The notes beneath the pieces are model-generated. The model did no database searches. It worked only from the letters and a program-made list of their open reading frames with translations, and was not told where the DNA came from. A stretch of 12,204 nt of DNA from Bacteroidota bacterium. GTDB lineage: Bacteria; Bacteroidota; Bacteroidia; B-17B0; B-17BO. Shown in pieces: positions 1 through 6,851 of the stretch; the stretch's first letter is position 1, and each line of letters opens with the position of its first letter. The stretch covers positions 1-12,204 of the forward strand of contig JANXRU010000126.1 in NCBI GenBank assembly GCA_025356715.1. The letters run 5' to 3'. The translations under genes and the position numbers were made by a program.

Positions 1-95
1 AAAATGGCGCATCATTTATGATTGCTTTTCTTAATAATAAACGTGGAGTTTCTAATATGATGTCGCTTGTTGTCATTTATAATCATCTAAAATAA
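1..95 (+). CDS. 3' end of an unidentified protein (partial, cut by the window edge)
   Basis: The frame beginning at position 3 is open from the window edge to a TAA at 93-95 and encodes 30 residues ending in SLVVIYNHLK. The first codons read NGASFMIAFLNNKRG, a reasonable protein composition with no low-complexity run. The other two + strand frames stop early in this stretch. The gene would converge on the SPFH protein with a 47-bp gap, a normal arrangement. The fragment is too short to assign a family, and I do not recognise it. That it codes is inferred from the open frame alone. Confidence 0.45.
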   Translation, partial: NGASFMIAFLNNKRGVSNMMSLVVIYNHLK

Positions 96-96
96 A

Positions 97-122
97 AAAA
101 AGAGATATTGCTATCCCTTTTT
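97..122. terminator. Weak AT-rich hairpin between convergent genes
   Basis: The arms are AAAAAG plus GATA (97-107) and TATC plus CTTTTT (112-122), around a TTGC loop, with one A-C mismatch in the stem. The A run on one side and T run on the other would suit termination from either direction, between the gene ending at 95 and the one ending at 143. The stem is weak, so this is tentative. Confidence 0.3.
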
Positions 123-142
123 ATTTTTCTATTTATAAACAA

Positions 143-2083
143 TTATTTTTTAGAATCTGTTGTTGGCGGAATTGTTTTATCAATGATATCTTTCCCCATG
201 TTTTTAGATACTTCTTCTAATAATTTCAATCCAAGTAATCCACTAATGGGCCCATTAGCACCATCACTATTACCTCCAGTAATTAATACATCCGGAATTA
301 CTTTTATTTTTTCTCTACCAATTGCCTCTGTTACTTTTAATCGGCTAAAGTTATCACCACCCATGGCTTCAACGGCTAAGCGATAAGATTCTGCATTTGA
401 TTTACCAACTGCTAAAATACTTTGTGCTTCGGCGGTACCTGTTACAGAAATTTTTTCGGCATTTGCGTTCGCTAACATTTTTACTTTTTCAGCTTCGGCA
501 TTGGCCGATAATTTTGTTTTCTCTGCATCCGCAGCTGCAATTACTTTTAATCGGTCGGCTTCGGCGTTAGAAGAAATTTTTACACTTTGAGCTTCACCGG
601 TCGCTTTCTTAACGGCAGCATCTGCAATCCGTTCAGAGATTAGTACGCCTTGGTCGGCTTTTACAATCTCTTTTTGCATATCAGCAACAGCTGTTTCTTT
701 TTCTAAAGCTTGACGAGTTACTTCGGCACGTTTTTGTGTTTCGAAAGTGATGTTTTGTTCTTCAGCAATTTTACGATCGGTTAATGTTTTCATTAAACTC
801 TCCGGTGGCACAATGTCTCCAATCAATGTATCTACACCGTTTACATTATATTGGTCAAGTACTTGACTTATTTTTGCTTTAGCAGCATCTTGTCTTTCTT
901 TACGAGTACTTAAAAAAGCAATCACATCACTATCTTGTGCTGAGTTACGGAAATAGTTACCAATAGTGGGTTCTAGCACTTGCCCAACTAAATTCATCAT
1001 ACTACCAAAACGGGCAATTACCTTTGGTGCTTCAGTTGTTGGAATATGAATAATTTGAGATACATCTAAATTAAAAGGGAAACCATCTTTAGAACGAACT
1101 GTAATGGTAGATAAGTTTTTATCTAATTGGTGAGACTCGCTTCGTGCATTAGCCCAGTTTAAAACTAAGTTAGTGGTTGGTACTAATTCAACACGCATAA
1201 TAAACGTGTTTACTGGATACTTCCCTGGCCCTAATGGCTCAGCCCATACACCTTTTTCCCCTTTACTTACAATGTTACCATGTTTAAATTCAACGCCACT
1301 TAAATCTTTACCAATATTTCCAACATAAGAAATAACCACACCAACATAACCAATTGGTATTTCTGTCATTTTAATTTGTTCTACTTGTATAAACCAAGGG
1401 TTTAAATAATAAGAACCAGCTAAAATAATTTCTGGTTGTAAACCCTTGTTACCACTAGCTTCTAAAAAGGCATCACAATCTTGGAAATTATTATGTCCCG
1501 ATACTTGTTTACCAGCAATGTTTCCTTCTTCAACGGGCATACCATCCATAGTAGTAACAATACCAACCATGTTTTCTGATATGGTTGTCATATCATACGT
1601 CATAACCTCAAATAAAAAGGTATTGATTCGGTAAGAACCAGCGGTTATAATGGCTGATTGACGACCCTTCCGACCACCATTTCTTAAAAATGCTTCGGCA
1701 TCCTGAAAAGAATCTGACGCTACTTTACGTGCTAAGATAAATCCAGTTTCTAATTCTTTACCATCTCGGGCAACTAATAATCCAATTTTACCTTCGGGGA
1801 TAATTGTAAATGATTGTTGTTTAATTTCGTATTGCCAAATCCATTTCCAAAAATAAATTCCAGGAGCAAGAGGTTGCGCTTGGAAACCAGCCTCGCCATC
1901 AATAGCAATGATACGTCCTGCCGGTAATTCTTTGTGTGTTCCAAATAATACAAATTTTTTCGTGACCAATCCAATTTTGTCTTCTGGTATGATAACGATA
2001 CCAAATAATCGAAAAAACAATTTATAAAATAATAATAAAACGATAGGAATTAATACCCACCAATAGGCTAAAAGAATGTTCAT
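143..2083 (-). CDS. Membrane-anchored SPFH/flotillin-like protein with four N-terminal repeats and a hendecad coiled coil
   Basis: This 646-residue protein belongs to the SPFH (stomatin/prohibitin/flotillin/HflKC) superfamily, whose members build oligomeric membrane scaffolds. Residues 3-20 form one hydrophobic anchor. Residues 31-300 hold four related modules of about 60-70 residues, each starting with IPEGKIGLV-like text; modules 2 and 3 also share FQDxxAFL, a GxKG turn and AGSYxxN, while modules 1 and 4 share a PL(A/G)PGxY turn. The SPFH core follows at about 320-440 (TVRSKDGFPFNLDV, IGDIVPPESLM). Residues 440-571 are an Ala/Glu/Lys-rich helix; from 495 to 571 it runs in seven 11-residue units, such as NAEADRLKVIA and NAEAEKVKMLA. 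A Gly-rich hinge and a hydrophobic patch (GLLGLKLLEEV) close the protein. It is longer than classical flotillins (roughly 430-500 residues) because of the repeats. No NfeD-like partner is visible. The ATG at 2083 is chosen because it directly precedes the anchor. The family call is firm; the cellular role is unknown. Confidence 0.9.
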   Translation of the reverse strand: MNILLAYWWVLIPIVLLLFYKLFFRLFGIVIIPEDKIGLVTKKFVLFGTHKELPAGRIIAIDGEAGFQAQPLAPGIYFWKWIWQYEIKQQSFTIIPEGKIGLLVARDGKELETGFILARKVASDSFQDAEAFLRNGGRKGRQSAIITAGSYRINTFLFEVMTYDMTTISENMVGIVTTMDGMPVEEGNIAGKQVSGHNNFQDCDAFLEASGNKGLQPEIILAGSYYLNPWFIQVEQIKMTEIPIGYVGVVISYVGNIGKDLSGVEFKHGNIVSKGEKGVWAEPLGPGKYPVNTFIMRVELVPTTNLVLNWANARSESHQLDKNLSTITVRSKDGFPFNLDVSQIIHIPTTEAPKVIARFGSMMNLVGQVLEPTIGNYFRNSAQDSDVIAFLSTRKERQDAAKAKISQVLDQYNVNGVDTLIGDIVPPESLMKTLTDRKIAEEQNITFETQKRAEVTRQALEKETAVADMQKEIVKADQGVLISERIADAAVKKATGEAQSVKISSNAEADRLKVIAAADAEKTKLSANAEAEKVKMLANANAEKISVTGTAEAQSILAVGKSNAESYRLAVEAMGGDNFSRLKVTEAIGREKIKVIPDVLITGGNSDGANGPISGLLGLKLLEEVSKNMGKDIIDKTIPPTTDSKK

Positions 2084-2104
2084 GATTTTTTAAGATTTAG
2101 ATAG

Positions 2105-2112
2105 TAAATGTA
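2105..2112 (-). promoter_or_regulatory. Possible -7 box for the SPFH gene
   Basis: On the minus strand this reads TACATTTA, one base from the Bacteroidota -7 consensus TAnnTTTG, 21 bases before the start codon. I see no convincing -33 element. Confidence 0.25.
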
Positions 2113-2166
2113 TAAAGGAAACTATTGTGAAAATGGTCTATTTATTAACCGATAATGAGGGTTGTA

Positions 2167-2199
2167 AACATTTAAAGTATTAGAATTTTAAAGTGTTTT
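2167..2199 (-). terminator. AT-rich hairpin at the end of the L,D-transpeptidase family gene
   Basis: On the minus strand AAACA-C-TTTAAA pairs with TTTAAATGTTT across a loop of about 10 bases, giving 11 base pairs with a single bulged base. It overlaps the stop codon at 2188-2190. It has almost no G-C pairs and no clean T run beyond it, so termination is only a possibility. Confidence 0.25.
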
Positions 2200-3006
2200 A
2201 GCCGGTTTTGTAGTTTCTTGTGGTTGAATTTTTGGCTCATCAATAAAGTAAGAACCGTTAGATTTAATATTAATTTTTGGTAACCAACGATTTAATTCAA
2301 AGTAATCGTAAACAGGCTTTAAGGTTTTCCAAAAAGATATTTTATTTTTAGGATAAGCGTCTTCCAATAATTTTAAATTTTCTGTAGTTAGTTTTGCTGG
2401 AAAAATGTCAATATAGATTGGGTTATTTCTATTTCTGGCCTCTAAACACAAAACGTATAATTCTTTTATTTTATCATTTGTCATAGGTAAACAACCAATC
2501 GTTACACATTCTCCATGTATCATAATTGCTCCGCCTGGACTTACTCCTTCTTTTAAAATGAGATCGCTAGAATTAGGGTAATTAACCCTCATACTTAAAT
2601 AATAATCACTTTTAGGATTAAATAAATCTATTTGGTAAAATCCTTCAGGAACTTGTCCATCACCTTCTTTTCGTTTTGGCCCCAATTCGCCGCTGCTGGC
2701 ACAGATATCGTAGGTTTTAAATAAAATATATCTAGTTTCACCAGGATTTTTTAGCCATACTTCAACTTTCTTTTCTTGTTTGAATGCTCTTAAATAAATG
2801 TCAAAAGATGATTCATTAATTTTCAATGTTTTTAATTCCTCTTTTAGCTGAGGCCATTTAGTATCATAAGCATCCTTTACTCTTGTGTTTTTGAGCTGAC
2901 TTGCTTTAAAGGCAAGTGTTTTTACTTGAGAAAAGGAAAAAGACGATGTTATTAAAACTAACAATGATATCTGTATAACATTTTTTAATTTCATATAGTC
3001 TAACAT
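2188..3006 (-). CDS. Exported YafK-type L,D-transpeptidase family (YkuD fold) protein
   Basis: A protein of 272 residues with a signal peptide (hydrophobic core about 10-24, SFSFSQ before the mature part). The YkuD catalytic signature is at 164-172, HGECVTIGC: His164, Gly171 and the expected nucleophile Cys172. The Cys three residues after His and the missing Arg after the catalytic Cys resemble YafK (DpaA) rather than classical YbiS/ErfK enzymes, which read HGxxxxxxxGxxSxGCxR. Upstream, SSGELGPKRKEGDGQVPEG (104-122) is the strand and loop that leads into the active site in this subfamily. E. coli YafK removes peptidoglycan-bound lipoprotein; the substrate here is unknown, though action on murein in the periplasm is expected. 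The usual Ser of the SxGC motif is Thr169. About 100 residues follow the catalytic Cys, including a Pro/Lys-rich tail. The start could also be the ATG at 2994 (MKLKNVIQ), which gives a more typical signal peptide. Confidence 0.87.
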   Translation of the reverse strand: MLDYMKLKNVIQISLLVLITSSFSFSQVKTLAFKASQLKNTRVKDAYDTKWPQLKEELKTLKINESSFDIYLRAFKQEKKVEVWLKNPGETRYILFKTYDICASSGELGPKRKEGDGQVPEGFYQIDLFNPKSDYYLSMRVNYPNSSDLILKEGVSPGGAIMIHGECVTIGCLPMTNDKIKELYVLCLEARNRNNPIYIDIFPAKLTTENLKLLEDAYPKNKISFWKTLKPVYDYFELNRWLPKINIKSNGSYFIDEPKIQPQETTKPAKTL

Positions 3007-3016
3007 AAATTCTTAG

Positions 3017-3031
3017 TATGTTTGAAACATA
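3017..3031. promoter_or_regulatory. 15-bp palindrome in the divergent intergenic region; candidate operator
   Basis: TATGTTTGAAACATA is a perfect inverted repeat of 7 bp arms around one central G. It lies in the 46 bp between the two divergent start codons (3006 minus, 3053 plus). Its left half includes TATGTTTG (3017-3024), a match to the TAnnTTTG -7 box in the + direction, 28 bases before the FtsB-like start. A protein bound here could affect both genes. The operator role is an inference. Confidence 0.4.
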
Positions 3032-3037
3032 AAAATA

Positions 3038-3045
3038 CAAATATA
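3038..3045 (-). promoter_or_regulatory. Candidate -7 box for the L,D-transpeptidase family gene
   Basis: The minus strand reads TATATTTG, a full match to TAnnTTTG, 31 bases upstream of the first possible start codon. No clear TTTG-type -33 element stands at the expected distance upstream. Confidence 0.45.
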
Positions 3046-3052
3046 AATTGGC

Positions 3053-3340
3053 ATGTTTATTCTTAAGTTGTTAAAAAATAAGTATTTAATAGTAGTAATA
3101 GCACTTTTTTTTTGGCTCTTATATTTTGATAAAAACGATGTATTTACACAATTGGAGATGGTAAATCGTTGTAATAAATTAAAGACTGAAAAAGAGTATT
3201 ATATTACTGAAATAGAAAATAATAACAAAGAAATATACGAACTACAACATAATACTAAAAGTCTTGAAACGTTTGCCCGCGAAAAATACTTCATGAAGCG
3301 GGATAACGAAGATGTTTTTGTATTTATTACAAAACAGTAA
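3053..3340 (+). CDS. DivIC/FtsB-like septum formation initiator family protein
   Basis: A 95-residue bitopic membrane protein. A short basic N-terminus is followed by one transmembrane helix (about 11-25), then a charged coiled coil (about 32-68, rich in Glu, Asn and Lys). It ends in the family's C-terminal block LETFAREKYFMKRDNEDVFVF-like text (71-91), where the ARExYxMKxxxE pattern is characteristic. FtsB/DivIC proteins join FtsL and FtsQ/DivIB in the divisome and help activate septal peptidoglycan synthesis; the coiled coil faces the periplasm. Length and architecture are normal for the family. It stands alone on the + strand, divergent from the L,D-transpeptidase family gene, which also concerns the cell wall. 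The ATG at 3053 is the only one before the transmembrane helix. Confidence 0.85.
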   Translation: MFILKLLKNKYLIVVIALFFWLLYFDKNDVFTQLEMVNRCNKLKTEKEYYITEIENNNKEIYELQHNTKSLETFAREKYFMKRDNEDVFVFITKQ

Positions 3341-3470
3341 GATAGATAAACAGCTTTTTTTAGTTAAAACATAAAAAATAATTGTATTTTTTTTCTCCTT
3401 TTTTTTAGATATAACATCATAATTTTTTCATTAAATAAGAGCTGATTTTTAATAATATTATTGGTTCTAA

Positions 3471-3578
3471 ATGTCTGTTTTTAAGAAACTTGCTATTGAA
3501 TTTCAAAATTTTAATGAACAGTTAGATACTACATTTAGGTTGATGAAACATTGTTTTTCACCTATTAACTTAATCTAA
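3471..3578 (+). CDS. Possible 35-residue small protein upstream of the susC-like gene
   Basis: ATG at 3471 to TAA at 3576-3578. The peptide starts MSVFKKLAIEFQNFNEQ and ends HCFSPINLI; it is mixed amphipathic sequence, not low complexity. TATTATTG (3456-3463), one mismatch from the TAnnTTTG -7 box, lies seven bases before the ATG. There is no family I recognise and no ribosome binding site to confirm it. It could be a chance frame, a leader peptide or a remnant. Confidence 0.2.
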   Translation: MSVFKKLAIEFQNFNEQLDTTFRLMKHCFSPINLI

Positions 3579-3629
3579 AATTAAATTCTGTTAATTTTCT
3601 GAAAGATTAGTTTTAACATATTTTAGTAT

Positions 3630-3637
3630 TATATTCG
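3630..3637 (+). promoter_or_regulatory. Candidate -7 box of the susCD operon
   Basis: TATATTCG matches TAnnTTTG at all but one position and lies 24 bases before the start codon at 3662. Upstream, TTTT at 3611-3614 is only a weak candidate for the -33 element. If it is used, the 5' leader would be about 20 bases. Confidence 0.35.
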
Positions 3638-3661
3638 CGCTCATAAAAAACACTAAAACTT

Positions 3662-6600
3662 ATGAAACAAAAATTTAAAGTATTATCAATTTTGTTGCTT
3701 TTTGGGTTTCTATGTGCCCAAACACAGGCTCAAACCAAAGTAATTAAAGGAAATGTAAAAGACAGTAAAACAAAAGAAAGTTTACCTGGCGCAACTGTTG
3801 TTGTTCCTAAAACTACTATTGGAGCTGCGTCTGACGAAAACGGTAATTTTACTATTACGGTTCCGGACTCTATTAAAAATGTAGTTGTTTCATCATTAGG
3901 ATTTACAACTAAGGTTGTAACTATTTCAGGAGAAAATTTAAATATTACGCTAGACCCTGACGGTATCCTTCTCAAGGAAATGGTTGTTACAGCATTAGGT
4001 GTTACCAAAGAAAAGAAGGCTTTAGGTTATAATGTATCTGAAGTTAGCGGTGCTGATTTATCGCGTTCTGGTGAGTCAAATGTTATCCAAGGATTGGCAT
4101 CTAAAGCATCAGGTATACAAGTTATTAGTTCATCTGGTACGCCAGGAGCATCAAGTAAAATAATTATACGAGGCGCATCCACTTTTGGAGAAAATCAACC
4201 TCTTATTGTTGTTGATGGTATTCCTGTTGATAATTCTACAACTGGTGCATCGGCAGGTGATAATCCTTTTAATGCTAATTTACAAGGTGTTTCTAATTCT
4301 AATAGAGCGTTAGATATTAATCCAGATGATATAGAAACTGTAACTATCTTAAAAGGACCATCAGCAGCAGCTTTATATGGTGCACGTGCAGGAAATGGAG
4401 CTATTTTATATACGACTAAAAAAGGTAAATACGGTAAAAAAGGTTTAGGGATTACTTTTTCTTCTTCTGTAGAATTATCTAAAGTAAATAAATTACCTGC
4501 AATGCAAAAGAAATATGCTGCTGGTACAAATGGTATAACTTATATTAAGCCTGCAGATGCAGGACCAGATCAATTATTTGATACAAATGATGATATAAGT
4601 TCTGGAACGAACCAATCTTGGGGACCAACATTAGAAAGCCAAGGATTGACTGCTAATGATAACAATGGGAATTTTTTTAAAACAGGAGTTACCTATAATA
4701 ATAACTTAGCCATTGATGGAGGAAATGATAAAACAATTTATCGTTTTTCATACTCCAATTACAAAAACGATGGCGTTATTCCTAATACATGGATGAAACG
4801 TAATACGGTTCGTTTGAATGCTGAGCATAAAATGTCAGATAAATTAAAGGTAGGTACTAGTATTAGTTATGCTAATACGCAAACTCAAAAACCACAAAAT
4901 GGTAGTAATTTAACTGGGGTTATGTTAGGTTTGATGCGTATGCCTGTAAGTTATGATATCAGAGATTACCAATATGCAGAAACAGGAAATGTTAAAACTT
5001 ATTTTGGGTTATATGATAATCCTTTATATTCAGTAAATAAAAATACATATAACGATAATGTTAATCGTGTTTATGGTAATACGTATCTTAATTACAAACC
5101 TAACTCATGGCTAGAGGTTAATTATAAAATTGGTTTAGATCAATACACTCAGTCTAGTCTTCAAAAATTTGCTATATCATCCATTGGAGATGATAACAAC
5201 TTAAGATATGGTCAAATGAATTTTGATACAAAAACATCGATGCAAGTTTATTCTGATTTATTATTAACGGCTAAAAAAACATTTAAAGAAAAATGGAATA
5301 CAAGTTTAACTATAGGGAATAATATTTGGCAAAATAAAACAACTGATGTTTTTTCAAGAGGAAGAAATATGGCTGTTCCCGATGTGTATAACTTGAATAA
5401 TAGTATTGAAAGATATGCTAGTAATAATACTTATGAAGCAAGAACGTATGCTTTGTTTTTTGATGGAAGTATTGATTATAAAAGTGCCATATTTTTAGGT
5501 TTAACGGGTCGTAATGAATGGTCATCTGCTTATGATCCTCAAAAAAGAAGTTATTTCTACCCTGCAGTTAATACTTCAATCGTTATTAGTGAGTTAGTAA
5601 AATTACCTAAGTGGTTTAGTTTTGCAAAGATAAGAGCTGCTTATGCTAATGTAGGTTTACCTCCTACGTCATATCAAAATAAAACATATTATGTGCAAAG
5701 TGGTTTTACCGACGGATTTACGAATGGTAATTCTTTCCCTTACTTAGGTAATATTGGATATGGACTGAATAATAATTTAGGTAATCCTAATTTAAAACCT
5801 GAGAAAAAGAGAGGTTTTGAATACGGTGCTGAGGTTAAATTTTTTAATGGTCGTTTAAATTTAGATGTTACTTACTATGATCAAACATCGTCAGATGTAT
5901 TATTGTATCGCCCTATCGCACCTGCATCAGGAGCCGCTGCTTTATATTCTAATTCAGCATCTATTTCTAATAAAGGATGGGAAGTTTCATTTTCAGCAAC
6001 TCCAATTGAAAAGAAAAACTTTAAATGGGATATTAATATTACTTGGTACAGAAACGTTTCTAAAGTTCTTAAGTTAGCTGATGGAGTGACAGAATTTAAT
6101 ATCGAAAGTGGCTTTGATGGTATTGGGGCTTATGCTATCGTAGGACAACCTTTTGGTGCTTTTTATGGGCAAGATTATCAAAAAACTTCTTCAGGAAAAT
6201 TAATTATTGATCCAACATCTGGTTTACCATATATTGATCCAATAAATAAAAATTTAGGGAATTCTCAGCCAGATTGGTTATCAGGTATTCGCAACTCATT
6301 TACTTATAAAAACTTTTCTTTTACTTTTTTATGGGATTTCAGAAAAGGTGGGAAAATTTGGAACGGAACAAAGGCTCGTATGAATTCTTTAGGAACATCT
6401 AAAGAATCAGAAGATAGAGAACATTCTTATACAATTGATGGAGTTTATTCAACAGGAGTAAATGCAGATGGAACTCAATCTTATGGTTCTACGGCTAATA
6501 CAACGACTATTACAGCTAAAGATTATTATCGTAAATATTTAGGAGATCCTGCATTTGGTGGAGTAGCTGCAACTGCCATTGAGGATGGTAGTTGGATTAG

Positions 6601-6826
6601 ATTACGTGAAGTGGCATTGTCATACCGAATTAATATGAAGAATAAAAAATACGTTCAATATATTGATTTATCAATATCAGGTAGAAATGTTTTATTATTT
6701 ACTAAATATAGTGGAGTTGATCCTGAAACAAGTTTAACTGGTGCGGGTTCTAATTTAACAGGATATGATTACTTTAATAACCCTGGAACTAAATCCATAT
6801 TTTTCGGATTAAAAGCAGGATTCTAA
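3662..6826 (+). CDS. SusC/RagA-family TonB-linked outer-membrane transporter
   Basis: A 1054-residue outer-membrane channel that, with its SusD partner, captures a ligand and imports it using TonB/ExbBD energy. Residues 1-24 are a signal peptide ending in TQAQ. Residues 27-104 are a carboxypeptidase-regulatory-like beta sandwich (IKGNVKDSKTKESLPGATV). The SusC hallmark EMVVTALGVTKEKKALGY (106-123) precedes the plug domain (about 118-256), which contains GENQPLIVVDGIPVDN (176-191), IETVTILKGPSAAALYG (224-240) and ARAGNGAILYTTKKG. The remainder is the beta barrel, ending SIFFGLKAGF with the terminal aromatic residue expected for BAM insertion. Length is normal for SusC. It overlaps no other gene and is followed after 25 bp by the SusD gene. 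No anti-sigma (FecR), ECF sigma or hybrid sensor gene is adjacent. The substrate cannot be read from the sequence: a glycan or a peptide are both possible. Confidence 0.96.
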   Translation: MKQKFKVLSILLLFGFLCAQTQAQTKVIKGNVKDSKTKESLPGATVVVPKTTIGAASDENGNFTITVPDSIKNVVVSSLGFTTKVVTISGENLNITLDPDGILLKEMVVTALGVTKEKKALGYNVSEVSGADLSRSGESNVIQGLASKASGIQVISSSGTPGASSKIIIRGASTFGENQPLIVVDGIPVDNSTTGASAGDNPFNANLQGVSNSNRALDINPDDIETVTILKGPSAAALYGARAGNGAILYTTKKGKYGKKGLGITFSSSVELSKVNKLPAMQKKYAAGTNGITYIKPADAGPDQLFDTNDDISSGTNQSWGPTLESQGLTANDNNGNFFKTGVTYNNNLAIDGGNDKTIYRFSYSNYKNDGVIPNTWMKRNTVRLNAEHKMSDKLKVGTSISYANTQTQKPQNGSNLTGVMLGLMRMPVSYDIRDYQYAETGNVKTYFGLYDNPLYSVNKNTYNDNVNRVYGNTYLNYKPNSWLEVNYKIGLDQYTQSSLQKFAISSIGDDNNLRYGQMNFDTKTSMQVYSDLLLTAKKTFKEKWNTSLTIGNNIWQNKTTDVFSRGRNMAVPDVYNLNNSIERYASNNTYEARTYALFFDGSIDYKSAIFLGLTGRNEWSSAYDPQKRSYFYPAVNTSIVISELVKLPKWFSFAKIRAAYANVGLPPTSYQNKTYYVQSGFTDGFTNGNSFPYLGNIGYGLNNNLGNPNLKPEKKRGFEYGAEVKFFNGRLNLDVTYYDQTSSDVLLYRPIAPASGAAALYSNSASISNKGWEVSFSATPIEKKNFKWDINITWYRNVSKVLKLADGVTEFNIESGFDGIGAYAIVGQPFGAFYGQDYQKTSSGKLIIDPTSGLPYIDPINKNLGNSQPDWLSGIRNSFTYKNFSFTFLWDFRKGGKIWNGTKARMNSLGTSKESEDREHSYTIDGVYSTGVNADGTQSYGSTANTTTITAKDYYRKYLGDPAFGGVAATAIEDGSWIRLREVALSYRINMKNKKYVQYIDLSISGRNVLLFTKYSGVDPETSLTGAGSNLTGYDYFNNPGTKSIFFGLKAGF

Positions 6827-6851
6827 AATTTACTTATAAAACAATATTCAA

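Larger units (their letters stand above)
3341..3661. other. 321-bp AT-rich spacer before the susC-like gene
   Basis: This stretch has no long open frame and no clear terminator for the FtsB-like gene. It contains a 35-codon open frame (listed separately) and a plausible promoter close to the susC-like start. The rest is T-rich and A-rich sequence in which I see no repeat or stable fold. Confidence 0.6.

Noticed and set aside
3730..4008. Open frames on the strand opposite the susC-like, SPFH and dusB genes
   Set aside because: Each lies fully inside a gene with clear family motifs, has no promoter or recognisable product, and reads as antisense of coding sequence.
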